Positions 13,713-23,966 of a stretch of DNA of 64,000 nucleotides are shown here, one piece after another. A program made the translations under genes and the position numbers. The stretch is from Phoronis australis (taxonomy: Eukaryota > Phoronida > Phoronidae). Position 1 is the stretch's first letter. Every line of letters starts with the position of its first letter. Under the pieces are notes generated by a model that was given only the letters and a program-made list of their open reading frames with translations, made no database searches and had not been told where the DNA came from. The DNA is taken from NCBI GenBank assembly GCA_002633005.1, contig NMRA01000653.1, forward strand, positions 62,001 to 126,000, read 5' to 3'.

Positions 13713-16358
13713 AATTGGGTTGTCAAATAGATGTTTCAAAGATAGAAAGATTAGCTCGTGAAAGTAAAGTGGGGAGTCCTGTTGTTAATGTTTTAAAATA
13801 ATATGAATTATGGGAAGACGCACTTTATTGCAGCCGCACACGTAATGTTATGTTATGTCAGGTCACCAAAATAGTTGACCGTACAAAACTATGATACTGA
13901 AATGAAATAAAATCAGTCTTGCCCGACTGCTTAACGTTAAACATTTCTCTATATGAAATAAAAATAAGTTTAACTCAGACAATATATGAACTGCGTACAT
14001 ATATGTGCATGTACTTTTGCCCCGGGCTGACTGGACAATCAGTGACTGGACTCGTTTTTAAAGTTCCAAAGTGTTGCCTACTGTTGCGAAAGAAAACTTA
14101 ACGCTTTGCAGATTCATTTAGTCCACAGACAATGAGATTAGAAGCCGCCGTGCATAAAAATCGAAAAATTGATCTCCACGGTCGATTTTCTGTAGTAGGC
14201 CTATATATAGTGTGTTGGCCTACTGGTTTTCCAGATCTTCAACTGAAGCAAAATTTTGCTGTTGTTGCACCAGGCTTTCTTGTGAGCATTCAGGTCTGAG
14301 TGACAAAGTGGTCCACCGTTTTTTGTATTATTACATGCGCGCACCCAGCCTTCAATATGCTGACGTTGTGAACATTTTGCTAACAAAAGAGCTGGCGGAC
14401 TAAAAAAGAAAAAAAAAACAGAGCAACACTGTGAAGCCAGTGCGCGTTTGCGCTTATTTCAGTGGACTTTTGTCCCATGATTTTCCCGGACTTTTTGTCT
14501 ATGTGGGGCGGACCTTTTTGTCCACTTCGCTAAATGGGTGCTCGTTCGAGCCCCCCGAGCGTCTACGGGGCATTTCCTAGAATTTATGTGTCTTCGGGTT
14601 CCGCCACCGGGTGGCTATTGTGTGGAATGCGTTGAAAATAATTTCAAGGAGCCTGATTCAGTGCTTGCTTTTTAAACTTTAAAAAGTTTTTTAGCCGTGA
14701 CTTACTTTTCAGTACGTCACTGCGCGTTGTACAATGGTGGCTGTCAATGGTCGTTTGCTGTATCAGTGAGAAACCGCGGGAGCAATGAGTGACTGGTCAA
14801 AAAGATGATCATCATCCACTGATCGAAGTGGTACGGTAGCTGAGGGGGCATAGTATGACCACTTTTAAACTCTAGTCAGTACGTGAAGTGCGAGCATTCT
14901 GAATCTGCAGTCAGCATGAAAATGGTCATTTTGGGGAGAAAACTGTCAAGTTTGGCGGGTTTTTTTGTAATATTTTTGTGTGCCGGGATTTTTTCCGGAA
15001 TTAACGGCTTGCCTCACTGGGAGAAATCACTCTCAGATATTCAGTCAAAAATATGTTTAACGTAGTGCTTGTGAGTTGGGAATGCAAAAAATCTCTTTTT
15101 TTTTAGACTCTTGATGAGGACCTGCGGAAAGGCCTCACCTCTATGCTTCGGTGTGTGTGAGCAGCCAAAACTCCGCTGTAATGTGAGTGTGTCCCACGGT
15201 TCAGCCGGTCTCGAGTCACGTTGCGGTATGCGCTGCGCCACCTGGTAGCGATAAAGTACTCATATCACGCTGGTATTGTTTGCCGAAGTGTCTCTCTTAA
15301 AAAATAAAAAATGACGATTTCTTTCTGATTTTGTATTCTGGAATTAGGATAAGCAGGTAAGATGCATTTAAGAGGAAACTTACAAACATACGTATTATCT
15401 TTACTTCTGGTTCTTTATGTGCTATGGGATTGATGCAGTATTTGATGGGCGGGTTGCCTCTCGCGATTTCTTCGAAAAATATTTAGGTCAGCCAGCCAAT
15501 GCCTACCATAACACCGCCCAGCATAACACTCATAACAGGTACGTGACGCGAAATAAATATTGGGATTGACGTAGTTTGTTGAGAAACAAGTTACTCCCTT
15601 CAACTTAACTACTTACATCTACGTTTATGTGTTTTGAATTTGGTATATAATAAAAGCATGTAACAGGCAAGAAAATGAGGAGCATTGAGCCATTGAGATA
15701 TTCTTTGTATGCGAATGTATGGTGGTGGTGGTGGGTGCCTTGCACAACTTCTTGGAAAAATATTTCACTCAGAATTTCCAGTAGTGATTTAAACTAACTG
15801 GTGTAGTTTGTTCTCAGTCTGCTGAATGTGTTACATGATGGAGCCCCACTCCCTGGTGTTAAAACAACACCTGATCATCTTTGTACCAATCATTGAGGCT
15901 AAATTTGAGTAGCAAACACAGCTAAAAGGTGACAGCTAGCTGCTTTGGACTTCAGTTCAAAGTGAGTAATCCTTCCATGCTTGGTTCTGATAGGTCAGTT
16001 TTCTCTAGGCAAGTTACATGCATGGTATTCATTTCGCTCACTACAGGGTCTGAGCTGAGTCCACAAGGGGTATAGGTTGTTTACACTACTGTTAACTGAG
16101 ACCCAGCATATGAGAACATCTGTATGCCACCAGAGACAGTGGTGTTCTTCAATGGAAATATTTTGAAGTGTACAGAGAGGGTCTGGCATATCTGTAACAC
16201 TAGCTTTGCTTCTTGGTACAGTGATACTTGGTGTTACAATTTTATTCATTCCACTATCAGGAGTCCCGTTATAACAGAAAATCCAAGTATTGAAGGACCT
16301 TTACTTCTGTATTCGGGAAGTTAGATTTGTGCATGCTCGCCCATACGAAAAAGAAAGT

Positions 16359-16645
16359 GAGAATCTCACTGGATTCCAGTTAGATTCCAGTTAGATTCTC
16401 ACTAAATCACCAATTTTTTTAGAAATGCCAGTGAGAACCCAGTGGGAATTGAACAGCAGGGGCAGTCAGTGAGAATGAGTGAGAAAATATTATGTAACAG
16501 TGAGAATCCAGTGAGAATTTTTGGTCTTAGAAAAATTTTGAGTGAGAATCAGTGAGAATTTCAGACTTAGGAAAAATCTGAGTGAGAATTGAGTGAGAAT
16601 TTGGACTTGCCAAAATTGGAGTGAGAATTCAGTGAGAATCTAAGA
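16359..16645. repeat. GTGAGAA minisatellite (12 copies, mostly in pairs)
   Basis: GTGAGAA occurs 12 times. Ten form five pairs starting at 16469/16479, 16500/16511, 16542/16552, 16582/16593 and 16621/16632, with 10-11 bases within a pair and about 31-42 bases between pairs. The intervening sequence resembles TTAGAAAAATTTT, so the unit is about 40 bp. Near the left edge the motif appears inverted (GATTCTCAC). Each core fits the relaxed CSL/Su(H) consensus RTGRGAR, but it is preceded by A rather than the C or T of the strong site. Regulatory function is inference. Confidence 0.85.
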
Positions 16646-16715
16646 TAAACAAACACCCTGATTGGCTGTAACTGTACAAATTTCAGTTGAACCAGATTTC
16701 TGAATTCAAACTAAA

Positions 16716-16859
16716 ATGGCGCCAGGAATGAGCAGTTGGAGAAATAGCTTGAAGATTGTTGATGTTTTTCTCACAAATATTCTGAAATTACTGAACAGTT
16801 TGTCTGCAAGTCAACCACAGGTGATCCTGGACTGATTTTGCGTGTTAATAAGCTTAAGG
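16716..16859 (+). other. Possible 5-prime exon
   Basis: An ATG in fair context (AAAATGGCG) opens 35 codons to CCACAG at 16820, which is followed by GTGATC. A stronger donor, CTTAAG then GTAAGTACA, follows at 16859. If 16820 were joined to the acceptor at 20778, the reading frame would continue into the TRIM ORF. If the second donor is used, a stop codon intervenes and this would be 5-prime UTR. No homology is recognised; this is only a candidate first exon. Confidence 0.2.
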
Positions 16860-17134
16860 TAAGTACATTTCATACATGTAGTAGAGTGCATGAAGCACCA
16901 GTATTAGGCTGATGTCTTCATTCTGTGCATGTTGACAGCTGAGTTTTCAGTATTTTGCTGATTCACCAAAGGCATTATAGTTATTATTTTATGTCTGCTA
17001 TATTTCACAATTAGCAATTATTAAATTGTATCCTTAGTCAAAGTTCAAGATAAACTCACAAAAATAAGCAGTGTTTTGGTTACCAAAAAGGTTTGATCTC
17101 GATTCTATTCAGTCAGTGGCTGAAAAGGCACACA

Positions 17135-17288
17135 NNNNNNNNNNNNNNNNNNNNNNNNNNNNNNNNNNNNNNNNNNNNNNNNNNNNNNNNNNNNNNNNNN
17201 NNNNNNNNNNNNNNNNNNNNNNNNNNNNNNNNNNNNNNNNNNNNNNNNNNNNNNNNNNNNNNNNNNNNNNNNNNNNNNNNNNNNNNNN
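17135..17288. other. Assembly gap (154 N) in a CA microsatellite
   Basis: The run of N is flanked on the left by GGCACACA and on the right by CAAACACACTCACACACACA. The gap almost certainly sits within a CA repeat that could not be assembled. ORFs that cross it are artefacts. Confidence 0.95.
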
Positions 17289-18017
17289 CAAACACACTCA
17301 CACACACACACACATCCAATGAGTAGGGGTAAGGCAATCTTTGGCACACCGTGAATGCATGTCAATGAACAGCTGATAAGAATACAGCGCACAAAAGAAA
17401 TCCTGTCTGCATGTAACTGCAGCTGTTAATTACTTCCGCCTCACCCCAAGTTTGCGGCCACATGGTGATTAAAAGTGGCACAAAATACTCGAGAACAAGT
17501 TACCATACCTAGATGAGATGAAGTAAGAAATGTCTTAAGTTGGGCAAGTTGTACTAGTTTGAATGGCATAGACACAGCCCTCAAACATATTGGCAATTCG
17601 TTCCAGGATTAACTTGTTCTACGGCAAATCTGTGTATAAACACTAGTTTACCCTTTTTGTTGAGTATATAGTCAATCATAGACCAAAGCGCTACTGGACC
17701 ATCTGGTTTGAGATTGCACTTGGTACTCAAATAGGTTTGCCCAAACTAAACGAACGAAGATCTTGCGTGTCAATGTTTAAAAGTGTTATGATTTTTATGC
17801 ATTCCTTTTTGTGAATGATGATTTGAATGTAAATATATGGCATTTACTATTGTATATTACGCGTCGTTTGAATAAGGACAAACACAAAGAGCTTGAAATG
17901 TCGCTTAAAATACTGTGTGAAGTATAGATATAAGTAGAATATGGGACTTCTGCAGTCAGCGGCAAAGCCTTGCGTACTGTGGAATGCCTGAGTGGCCCGG
18001 CGTCTAGTTCAGTGTTT

Positions 18018-19514
18018 TATCTAGTACTTTTTATGCGCCCACATATTTATATGTGGACGCATTATGCCGTTATCTCCGTCCGGGCGGGCGGCGCCCGGCG
18101 TCCGCTGCTCTATCTCCAAAACCCTTTGACATACGTTCATGAAATTTGGCACATATGTTCCATTCATGAATGGGACGACATGTGCGAACTTTCGGACGGA
18201 TATGACTACCGGTGTGCCCCCTAGTGGCATTTTTAGTTTTTTACGCTTACCTTTGTATCTTCAAAAGTCCTGAACGGATTTTTATGAAATTTGGTGTGTA
18301 GGCACCTATTAGTGAGATGACGCTGTACTCCCGTTTTCTGATGGAGGCGGCATAGTTTGCGCCACCTAGTGGCCATTTTTAGTGTTTTCGAGTTTTTGTG
18401 CGTCCACCCCTCTATCAACCAAACCGCTCAAAGGATGATTGTGAAAATTGGCATGTATTTGCTTACTATAAAGAAGACAGCTGACAATGATTTGCAGACA
18501 ATTTTGAGTACTGTGGCGCCTCCTAGTGGCAGTTTTGTTTTTTTGCGCCTATGGCTGTATCTCCTAAACCGTTTCCAGGATCTTTATGAAATTTAAGTGT
18601 ATTTATATGATGTTAACAACAGACGATGACGACTTTTGGATGGATCCGCCTACCAGTGTGCCCCCTAGTGGCAATTTTATTTTTTTACGTTTACCTCTGT
18701 ATCTTCACAAGTCCTTAACGGATTTTCATGAAATTTGGTATATAGGCACCTATTAGCACGATGACGCTATCCTCCCGTTTTCGGATGGGTTCGACCTAGT
18801 TTGCGACACCCAGTGGCCATTTTTACTGTTTTTGAGTCTGTTTTTTGGCGTCCACCCCTCTATCAACCAAACCGCTCTAAGTATGATTGTGAAAATTGGC
18901 ACGTATGTTCTTACTATGAAGAGGACGGCTGACGCTGAATTTCCCATGACTTTGATTACTGTGACGCCTCCTAGTGGCATTTTTTTGCGCCCATGGCTGT
19001 ATCTCCCAAACCGTTTCCAGGATCTTTACTAAATTTAGCAAGTGTATTTATGTGATGTTGACAACGGAGGATGATGACTTTAGGATGATTCTGTTTACCG
19101 GTATGCCTCTAGTGGCAATTTTAGTATTTTACATTGACCTCTGTATTTTCATAGGTCTTCAGGTGTATACTTTACGTGTTACTTCGTGACTATGAAGGAA
19201 AAGTTCCAAGTAGAAATTTGTTTCTGGCATTCTAATGCTGTGCTAATCTCGTATGTTGGTAAATTTGTTTTTAATTCTATGTTTCTGTGGTGCTTTAAGC
19301 AACTGATGTATTGGATGTGCTTGTATTATGAAGATCACTCACATTTTGCCCCTAGCCTATTGAGGAGACAATGACCATGCCTTTCCATTTTGCAATGTAC
19401 AACATACTACATATTTGCCCTCTACTGGCCACTTTATGGTACCAATAAACAACCCTAGAAGGATACCGTATACGGTGCAATTGTGGGCGCATTTCAACGC
19501 TCTGCGTTGCTCTT
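18018..19514 (+). repeat. Hairpin-ended repeat element with internal tandem modules, copy 1
   Basis: The left end is TACTTTTTATGCGCCCACAT, whose ATGCGCCCACATAT arm pairs with the following ATATGTGGACGCAT. The right end is GGGCGCATTTCAACGC then TCTGCGTTGCTCTT, with a CAACGC/GCGTTG stem. Between them are about seven modules of 140-160 bp, each containing a TGAAATTTGG-like box and a CCTAGTGGC box. Three modules make a 444-bp higher-order unit (box starts 18213 and 18657, 18357 and 18801, 18657 and 19101). Other copies: 32241-33267, 39057-39345 (internal part) and 58597-58735 (left end). Conserved ends around a variable tandem core suggest a non-autonomous Helitron/Helentron-type (HINE) element, but this class is inferred. 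Confidence 0.8.
18213..19431 (-). promoter_or_regulatory. Array of CTCF-like motifs inside the repeat
   Basis: Boxes at 18213 (TGTGCCCCCTAGTGGCA), 18357 (TTGCGCCACCTAGTGGCCA), 18513 (TGGCGCCTCCTAGTGGCA, starting one base later), 18657, 18801, 18961, 19101 (degraded) and 19413 (TTGCCCTCTACTGGCCA) all have the same orientation. Reverse-complemented they read like TGGCCACTAGGTGGCGC, close to the CTCF core CCASYAGRKGGC. Spacing is 140-160 bp for the first seven. The sequence match is seen directly; binding by CTCF is inference. Confidence 0.5.
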
Positions 19515-20776
19515 GTAAATAATTTGGTTATAATGCTCTCCTGAAATATTGTTTTGGTCATGTTTTTCTGCTAATTATACAAATATCGCTTATAGCCATT
19601 AAAATTTGTGTTCTATTTGCAGCTGTCGTTCAGAGGCCAGAGATGAGTGTGGACACCAGAAGGGATTGAACAGGACCAGATGTCAATTGTGTTTGTGTCA
19701 CACACAGTGTATGTATTGATAACTGTTTTTTTCCTCGATCAATCATATTCTTTTGCACATTCATACCTTCACCAACTGACCTTGATTGACAATGGTCAAC
19801 CATGGTTGTCTTTTTTAGAGATGGATAACCACTGTTAACTATGCTTTTGACCATGGTCAACCATGGTGTTGTACTAGAAAAAACTGCTGTCCCCAGTTGT
19901 CCATTCTGTTGTACCAATTTGTTTTCTGTTCATTATTCGTTTCAAAATCGCATAACAAATCATTTAAAATTTGTTTCACATGATAGCACTCGGTTTCATA
20001 TGGCTCCAAACAGCCATTTCTGAGATATGGTGTTCCGATGTTAGTCAAATTTGAACATTTTTCTAAGGTCATGCATAACATTAAGCGCTATGACTTGCTG
20101 GCATGTCAGCCTTTCAATATCACTTTTCATTCAAGGCATTCACAAAAAAGGTTCTGACCAATCAGACATTGTAGAAACCATTTATCACTGAATGTGTAAG
20201 GAAACATTGCTGACAATGGCAATGCTAAGCATGTGAAAACATTCCATGACAAACTAAAAATGAAATTTCTAAGTAAAACAGATGGTTATATAAAAGTAAT
20301 ATTTAACTATCCTTCCGGAGATGCCTTAGATATCGGCAACAATTTCCAGATATGGAGTGATCTCCAGGATGGTACTAGGCCACCTGGAAGGAGGAGATCC
20401 TTTGCCCTCTTGTAATGTTGCTCTCCCAAGGGATTGTCTGTATTTGTTTTCTTACATGTACATGAATACTGATTCTGCTTTCCTCCAATTTTCTTTGGCT
20501 CTTATTAGATTGTGATGTTTTACATGTTTTGATGTACTGTTATTGTCTGCTCACAAGTTTCTACAGCGTCTACTTGGACATTTCACAAATACTGACATAT
20601 TTCACCTAAACAGCACTACTAAAATGGTCTTTCACGGCTGGTTGGTCCCATTTAACCTAATAACTGAAGTTATCATACAACCTATTAGCCAATGAAGGAA
20701 ATGTATTGAAACGAATGATGGAATTGAGCTTCCTTGTTGTATTTTATTCCTTCTGATTCCTTTCAATTTCTATTAC

Positions 20777-20778
20777 AG
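20777..20778 (+). other. Splice acceptor before the TRIM start codon
   Basis: A pyrimidine-rich tract (TTCCTTTCAATTTCTATTACAG) ends three bases before ATG 20782. It suggests that the TRIM coding exon is joined to an upstream, probably non-coding, exon. It also argues for M at 20782 rather than the upstream in-frame ATG at 20734, which would lie inside the intron. Confidence 0.65.
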
Positions 20779-20781
20779 ATA

Positions 20782-22707
20782 ATGGCTCACTGCACAGACG
20801 AAAAAAACTTTCAACGAATACTCGAGTGTCCAGTTTGTCTGGAACGTATCACAGATCCACGCTGTTTACCATGCCTCCACTCGTTCTGTGAAAAATGCAT
20901 TGGGCAACACATGGACGAGAAACAAACAGATGGTTCCTTCCCGTGTCCAGTGTGTACATTGTTATTCGAGGTCCCTCCAGATGGCGTGACGGGGTTCAAA
21001 CGTAACCTCTATCTGATACAGATCAGTGAGTTATTTCCAGAAGTGTCTGAGGTCAAGTGTGACTTTTGTAAGCTTCGAGGTTCTGAGAATTCAGCGACAT
21101 CTATGTGCATTGAATGTGGAGACCATTTGTGTCAGGGATGTGCTGATGGTCATTGTTCAACTAAATTTACTGTTGGTCACAGAGTGGTCAATTTGGAGGA
21201 AATTCGAAATGGTCAGCACGTGGAGGAAATTTGCCAGCGTCAACAAATTCACTGTCCAAAGCACGTCACGAAGACATTGGAGATTTACTGCAAGACATGT
21301 GTAAAACCTCTCTGTCTTCTGTGCGCTATGCTTGAACACGATGATCATAAGAAGGAGGGAATAGAAGAAGCGGCAAAGAAAGCTGTTGACGTCATGCAAA
21401 GTTTACTGGAGCCTTGGACAATGGCTTCAGATCATTCTACCATATTGTCTGCAGAACGCAAGAAGGTACTGGACAGTCTTGGCAAAGAAGAAGAAGAACG
21501 ATTGATTGAGGAAATCCAGCAAGAGTACAGAACGTTTAAAGACTACATTTTGGTGGAAATTGAAGATAAGATGAACAAATCGATTGATGAACTTAAAGTG
21601 GAGATCGCTAAAGCCCGCAAACAAGCAGAGGTGGCATACAATGAAGCTGAATTCAGCAGAGTGACCTTAAGTAACACTTTGAAATATTGCCAAAATATCC
21701 TGGATTCTGCTCAAGATGTTGAAAAACTGCAACAGTTTGGGGACATTAAAGCGCGACTTGAGAAGCTGGACACTTGGAAGCTGGAAAAAGATGTGATCAA
21801 ACCAGTGTTCAGACAGCAGCCGAGCACTTTGGTAATCCCTGATTTGACAAGGAAGACATTGACAGAGCATGAGAAAGGGCGTGTTGCATCGTTGGTGTCA
21901 GAGAGATGTCGTCAGCCTGTTATAAGGGAGGAGGTGTCACTGGTGCACATCTACAATGTGGGAAGCCGTGGCTCTTATGATCTGGCAGTGAATGATGACT
22001 GGTTGATTACTACTCATCTTAACAGTCATCAAGTGAATGTGTTTGACAGGTCAAGTGGTAGTTTATTGTTTCAGGTGGATCATAGTCAACATAAACTACT
22101 GAGCCCGAGGGGTGTAACATGTACTGATGTGGGTGATATATTTGTTACATATGACGGTATTTGTGGTGTGGTGAGGTACAACAGTAAGGGTCAGGTGGTG
22201 GAGGTCACACCGAATGTGGTTAGTGGTAGTAGTGGTATAAGATGTCACCAGGACCAGCTTATTGTCACTGATCGTGATGCTGGTCGTGTGCTTGTGACTG
22301 ACTTTGACTGTAACATTACTAAAGTGATCAGTAAAGAGTCACTTGGACTGACCAAATTCAAACCGTTGTGCGTGTGTGTAGACAACGAGGGACATCTGGT
22401 GGTGATTGATCGTGGTCAAGGTCGTGTACGTGTTATTGACTACAAACAGCCAGCCATAGTTAAAACATTCAGTGAACTATTGAATGCATATCCACTTGGT
22501 GTATGTGTTGATGAGTGGGGACACATTCTTGTTGCTTACAATAACCAGGTAGTGTTAATGTCAGGTCAGTCAGAAGCCATGCGTGTTATCATCTCTCGTG
22601 ATGACATTAGCCATCCTACTGGCCTTGCTGTAACTGGTCCTGGAGAGGTGACGGTGTTGGAGGGTAACACTGGTAAGGTGAAAGTGTTCAAGTACGCTGA
22701 CATTTGA
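20782..22707 (+). CDS. TRIM-type RING E3 ubiquitin ligase with NHL-like propeller, single coding exon
   Basis: A 641-residue protein. The C3HC4 RING spans residues 16-58 (C16, C19, C31, H33, C36, C39, C55, C58). B-box 1 is at about 93-133 (CDFC...CIEC...CQGC...H) and B-box 2 at 158-189 (CPKH...CKTC...CLLC...HDDH). A charged coiled coil runs about 222-333. From about 385 to the end there are repeated hydrophobic blade units (for example GVCVDEWGHILVAY and GLAVTGPGEVTVLEG), typical of an NHL beta-propeller. There is no filamin domain, unlike TRIM2, TRIM3 and TRIM71, so orthology to a named vertebrate TRIM is not claimed; it resembles the large invertebrate TRIM56/TRIM2-like expansions. Expected role: cytoplasmic E3 ligase, with the propeller binding protein or RNA. 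The whole coding region lies in one exon, and the upstream in-frame ATG at 20734 is rejected because a splice acceptor separates it. The gene is on the same strand as both neighbours, but nothing links their functions. Confidence 0.9.
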   Translation: MAHCTDEKNFQRILECPVCLERITDPRCLPCLHSFCEKCIGQHMDEKQTDGSFPCPVCTLLFEVPPDGVTGFKRNLYLIQISELFPEVSEVKCDFCKLRGSENSATSMCIECGDHLCQGCADGHCSTKFTVGHRVVNLEEIRNGQHVEEICQRQQIHCPKHVTKTLEIYCKTCVKPLCLLCAMLEHDDHKKEGIEEAAKKAVDVMQSLLEPWTMASDHSTILSAERKKVLDSLGKEEEERLIEEIQQEYRTFKDYILVEIEDKMNKSIDELKVEIAKARKQAEVAYNEAEFSRVTLSNTLKYCQNILDSAQDVEKLQQFGDIKARLEKLDTWKLEKDVIKPVFRQQPSTLVIPDLTRKTLTEHEKGRVASLVSERCRQPVIREEVSLVHIYNVGSRGSYDLAVNDDWLITTHLNSHQVNVFDRSSGSLLFQVDHSQHKLLSPRGVTCTDVGDIFVTYDGICGVVRYNSKGQVVEVTPNVVSGSSGIRCHQDQLIVTDRDAGRVLVTDFDCNITKVISKESLGLTKFKPLCVCVDNEGHLVVIDRGQGRVRVIDYKQPAIVKTFSELLNAYPLGVCVDEWGHILVAYNNQVVLMSGQSEAMRVIISRDDISHPTGLAVTGPGEVTVLEGNTGKVKVFKYADI

Positions 22708-23876
22708 ACTGATCACTTAGCTGCATATTGCACATATTGAACACTGCTTTGCATATGGATGAAAAGTTGCAACTATGTTTTGACTCTAAGGAATCTGTCA
22801 GTTACTGTTTTAAAACCATGTACTGTGTATAGAATAGTGTAAGGTTCTTTTGAACTACACTCTTAGCATTAGATTCTTTCAACATATTTTGATTTGATCA
22901 TAAAAATTATGGATTTAAAGTAGCTTCAGGAATTGGAATTGCCACCTCAAGTAAAATTTTCGTACTAGCAAAAACTAAGAAATGCATCTTTTCATGTTCA
23001 TCATAATTTCTTTGTCCAAATGCCGTAGCCATCAAGAAAAGTTCGTTTTTAGTTGTTAGCAGATGGCCAACGCAGGTTGCAAGAAGTTGTACATTGAAGT
23101 TGTGAATCTGTTACTAGGAAAACATTGCCACTGCATGTTGCAAAAACCACTGAAATTCAAAGAGTCTACAGAATGGATGTATTGCAACAATTTCTGAATA
23201 AGCTGATTCTGTGAGTAGCTGTTACACAATGGACAATTTGCTACCAGCTTTTTGCCCATTCATTACAATATTGTTAAAGCATAAATCTTTACAGTGTGTG
23301 TTTCACTTAACTGTCTGAGTGAAATTAGGGTGAAACGGACTTTAGATTTAATGTTTTTCCTTACACAGTTCAAACTATGGATGTTGGTACCTTCATGATG
23401 TTGATTATAATGGCTCCTATAGCGATTCACCTTCTCCTGCTATCAAAAAGATTTTTATGACTGGCTTCAAACTAGGATTGAATATTATGTATCATACTGG
23501 GATCCAGTGTTTCACATTGTTGCTTAATTGTGCTATGTAGAAATGTGACAAATTGCTGTGTTGATCTTCGTGTTGGTGATTGACCCAACAGTGAAAGGTA
23601 TCATTAGTGAAAACCATATTTAGTCAGCCTATCAAAGGGACATTCTCGGTGAGAAAAGAAATTTTGCAGTTGAACTGAATGTAACCCACTGGTTGGGCAA
23701 TCGCTGCGGAATGTCTGCTGCTGACCAAACCCCACATTTGAAATCAAGGTTTTGGTGTGTTTAGCTCTAGACAAGGCTAATAATTTCAACAAGTCCATCA
23801 CATCCAACTTTAGTCCCAAAAATTCGTTTTTGACTTTGAAAATAATCATCCCTCCAACTGTTTCAGTGCTCTGGCA

Positions 23877-23966
23877 TCCATGGTCTATAGGTGGTGTACC
23901 ACAGGGGGATATGATGGGGGAGAGGCTATAGCCCAACCACTTTTTTCAGTGCTGTGTTGCCCATGA
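23877..23966. mobile_element. Small inverted-repeat element (MITE-like), copy 2
   Basis: Shares GGTGGTGTACCA, AGAGGCTATAGCCC and TTCAGTGCTGTGTTGCCCAT with the element at 13556-13712. It is shorter, and the C-run region is reduced. Confidence 0.45.

Larger units (their letters stand above)
11235..20778. other. Intergenic region between CBR and the TRIM gene
   Basis: No protein-coding exon is firmly supported here. Contents described separately: a small MITE (13556-13712), the GTGAGAA minisatellite (16359-16645), a possible 5-prime exon (16716-16859), an assembly gap (17135-17288) and the hairpin-ended repeat (18018-19514). Poly-C tracts occur at about 11565 and 13592. A short ORF at 14916-15065 opens with a basic, hydrophobic leader resembling a signal peptide but has no homologous continuation or good donor. 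Two near-palindromic ATGGTCAACCATGGT boxes lie at about 19793 and 19855. Confidence 0.5.

Noticed and set aside
14916-15065. Small secreted protein gene or signal-peptide exon of POGLUT1
   Set aside because: The leader looks like a signal peptide, but there is no phase-1 donor and the TRIM gene would have to lie in the intron; not supportable.
17071-17392. Several ORFs crossing the N run
   Set aside because: Open only because N codons are not read as stops.
20734-20781. Upstream in-frame ATG for the TRIM protein
   Set aside because: A good splice acceptor ends at 20778, so this ATG would be intronic; the RING-proximal ATG at 20782 fits better.
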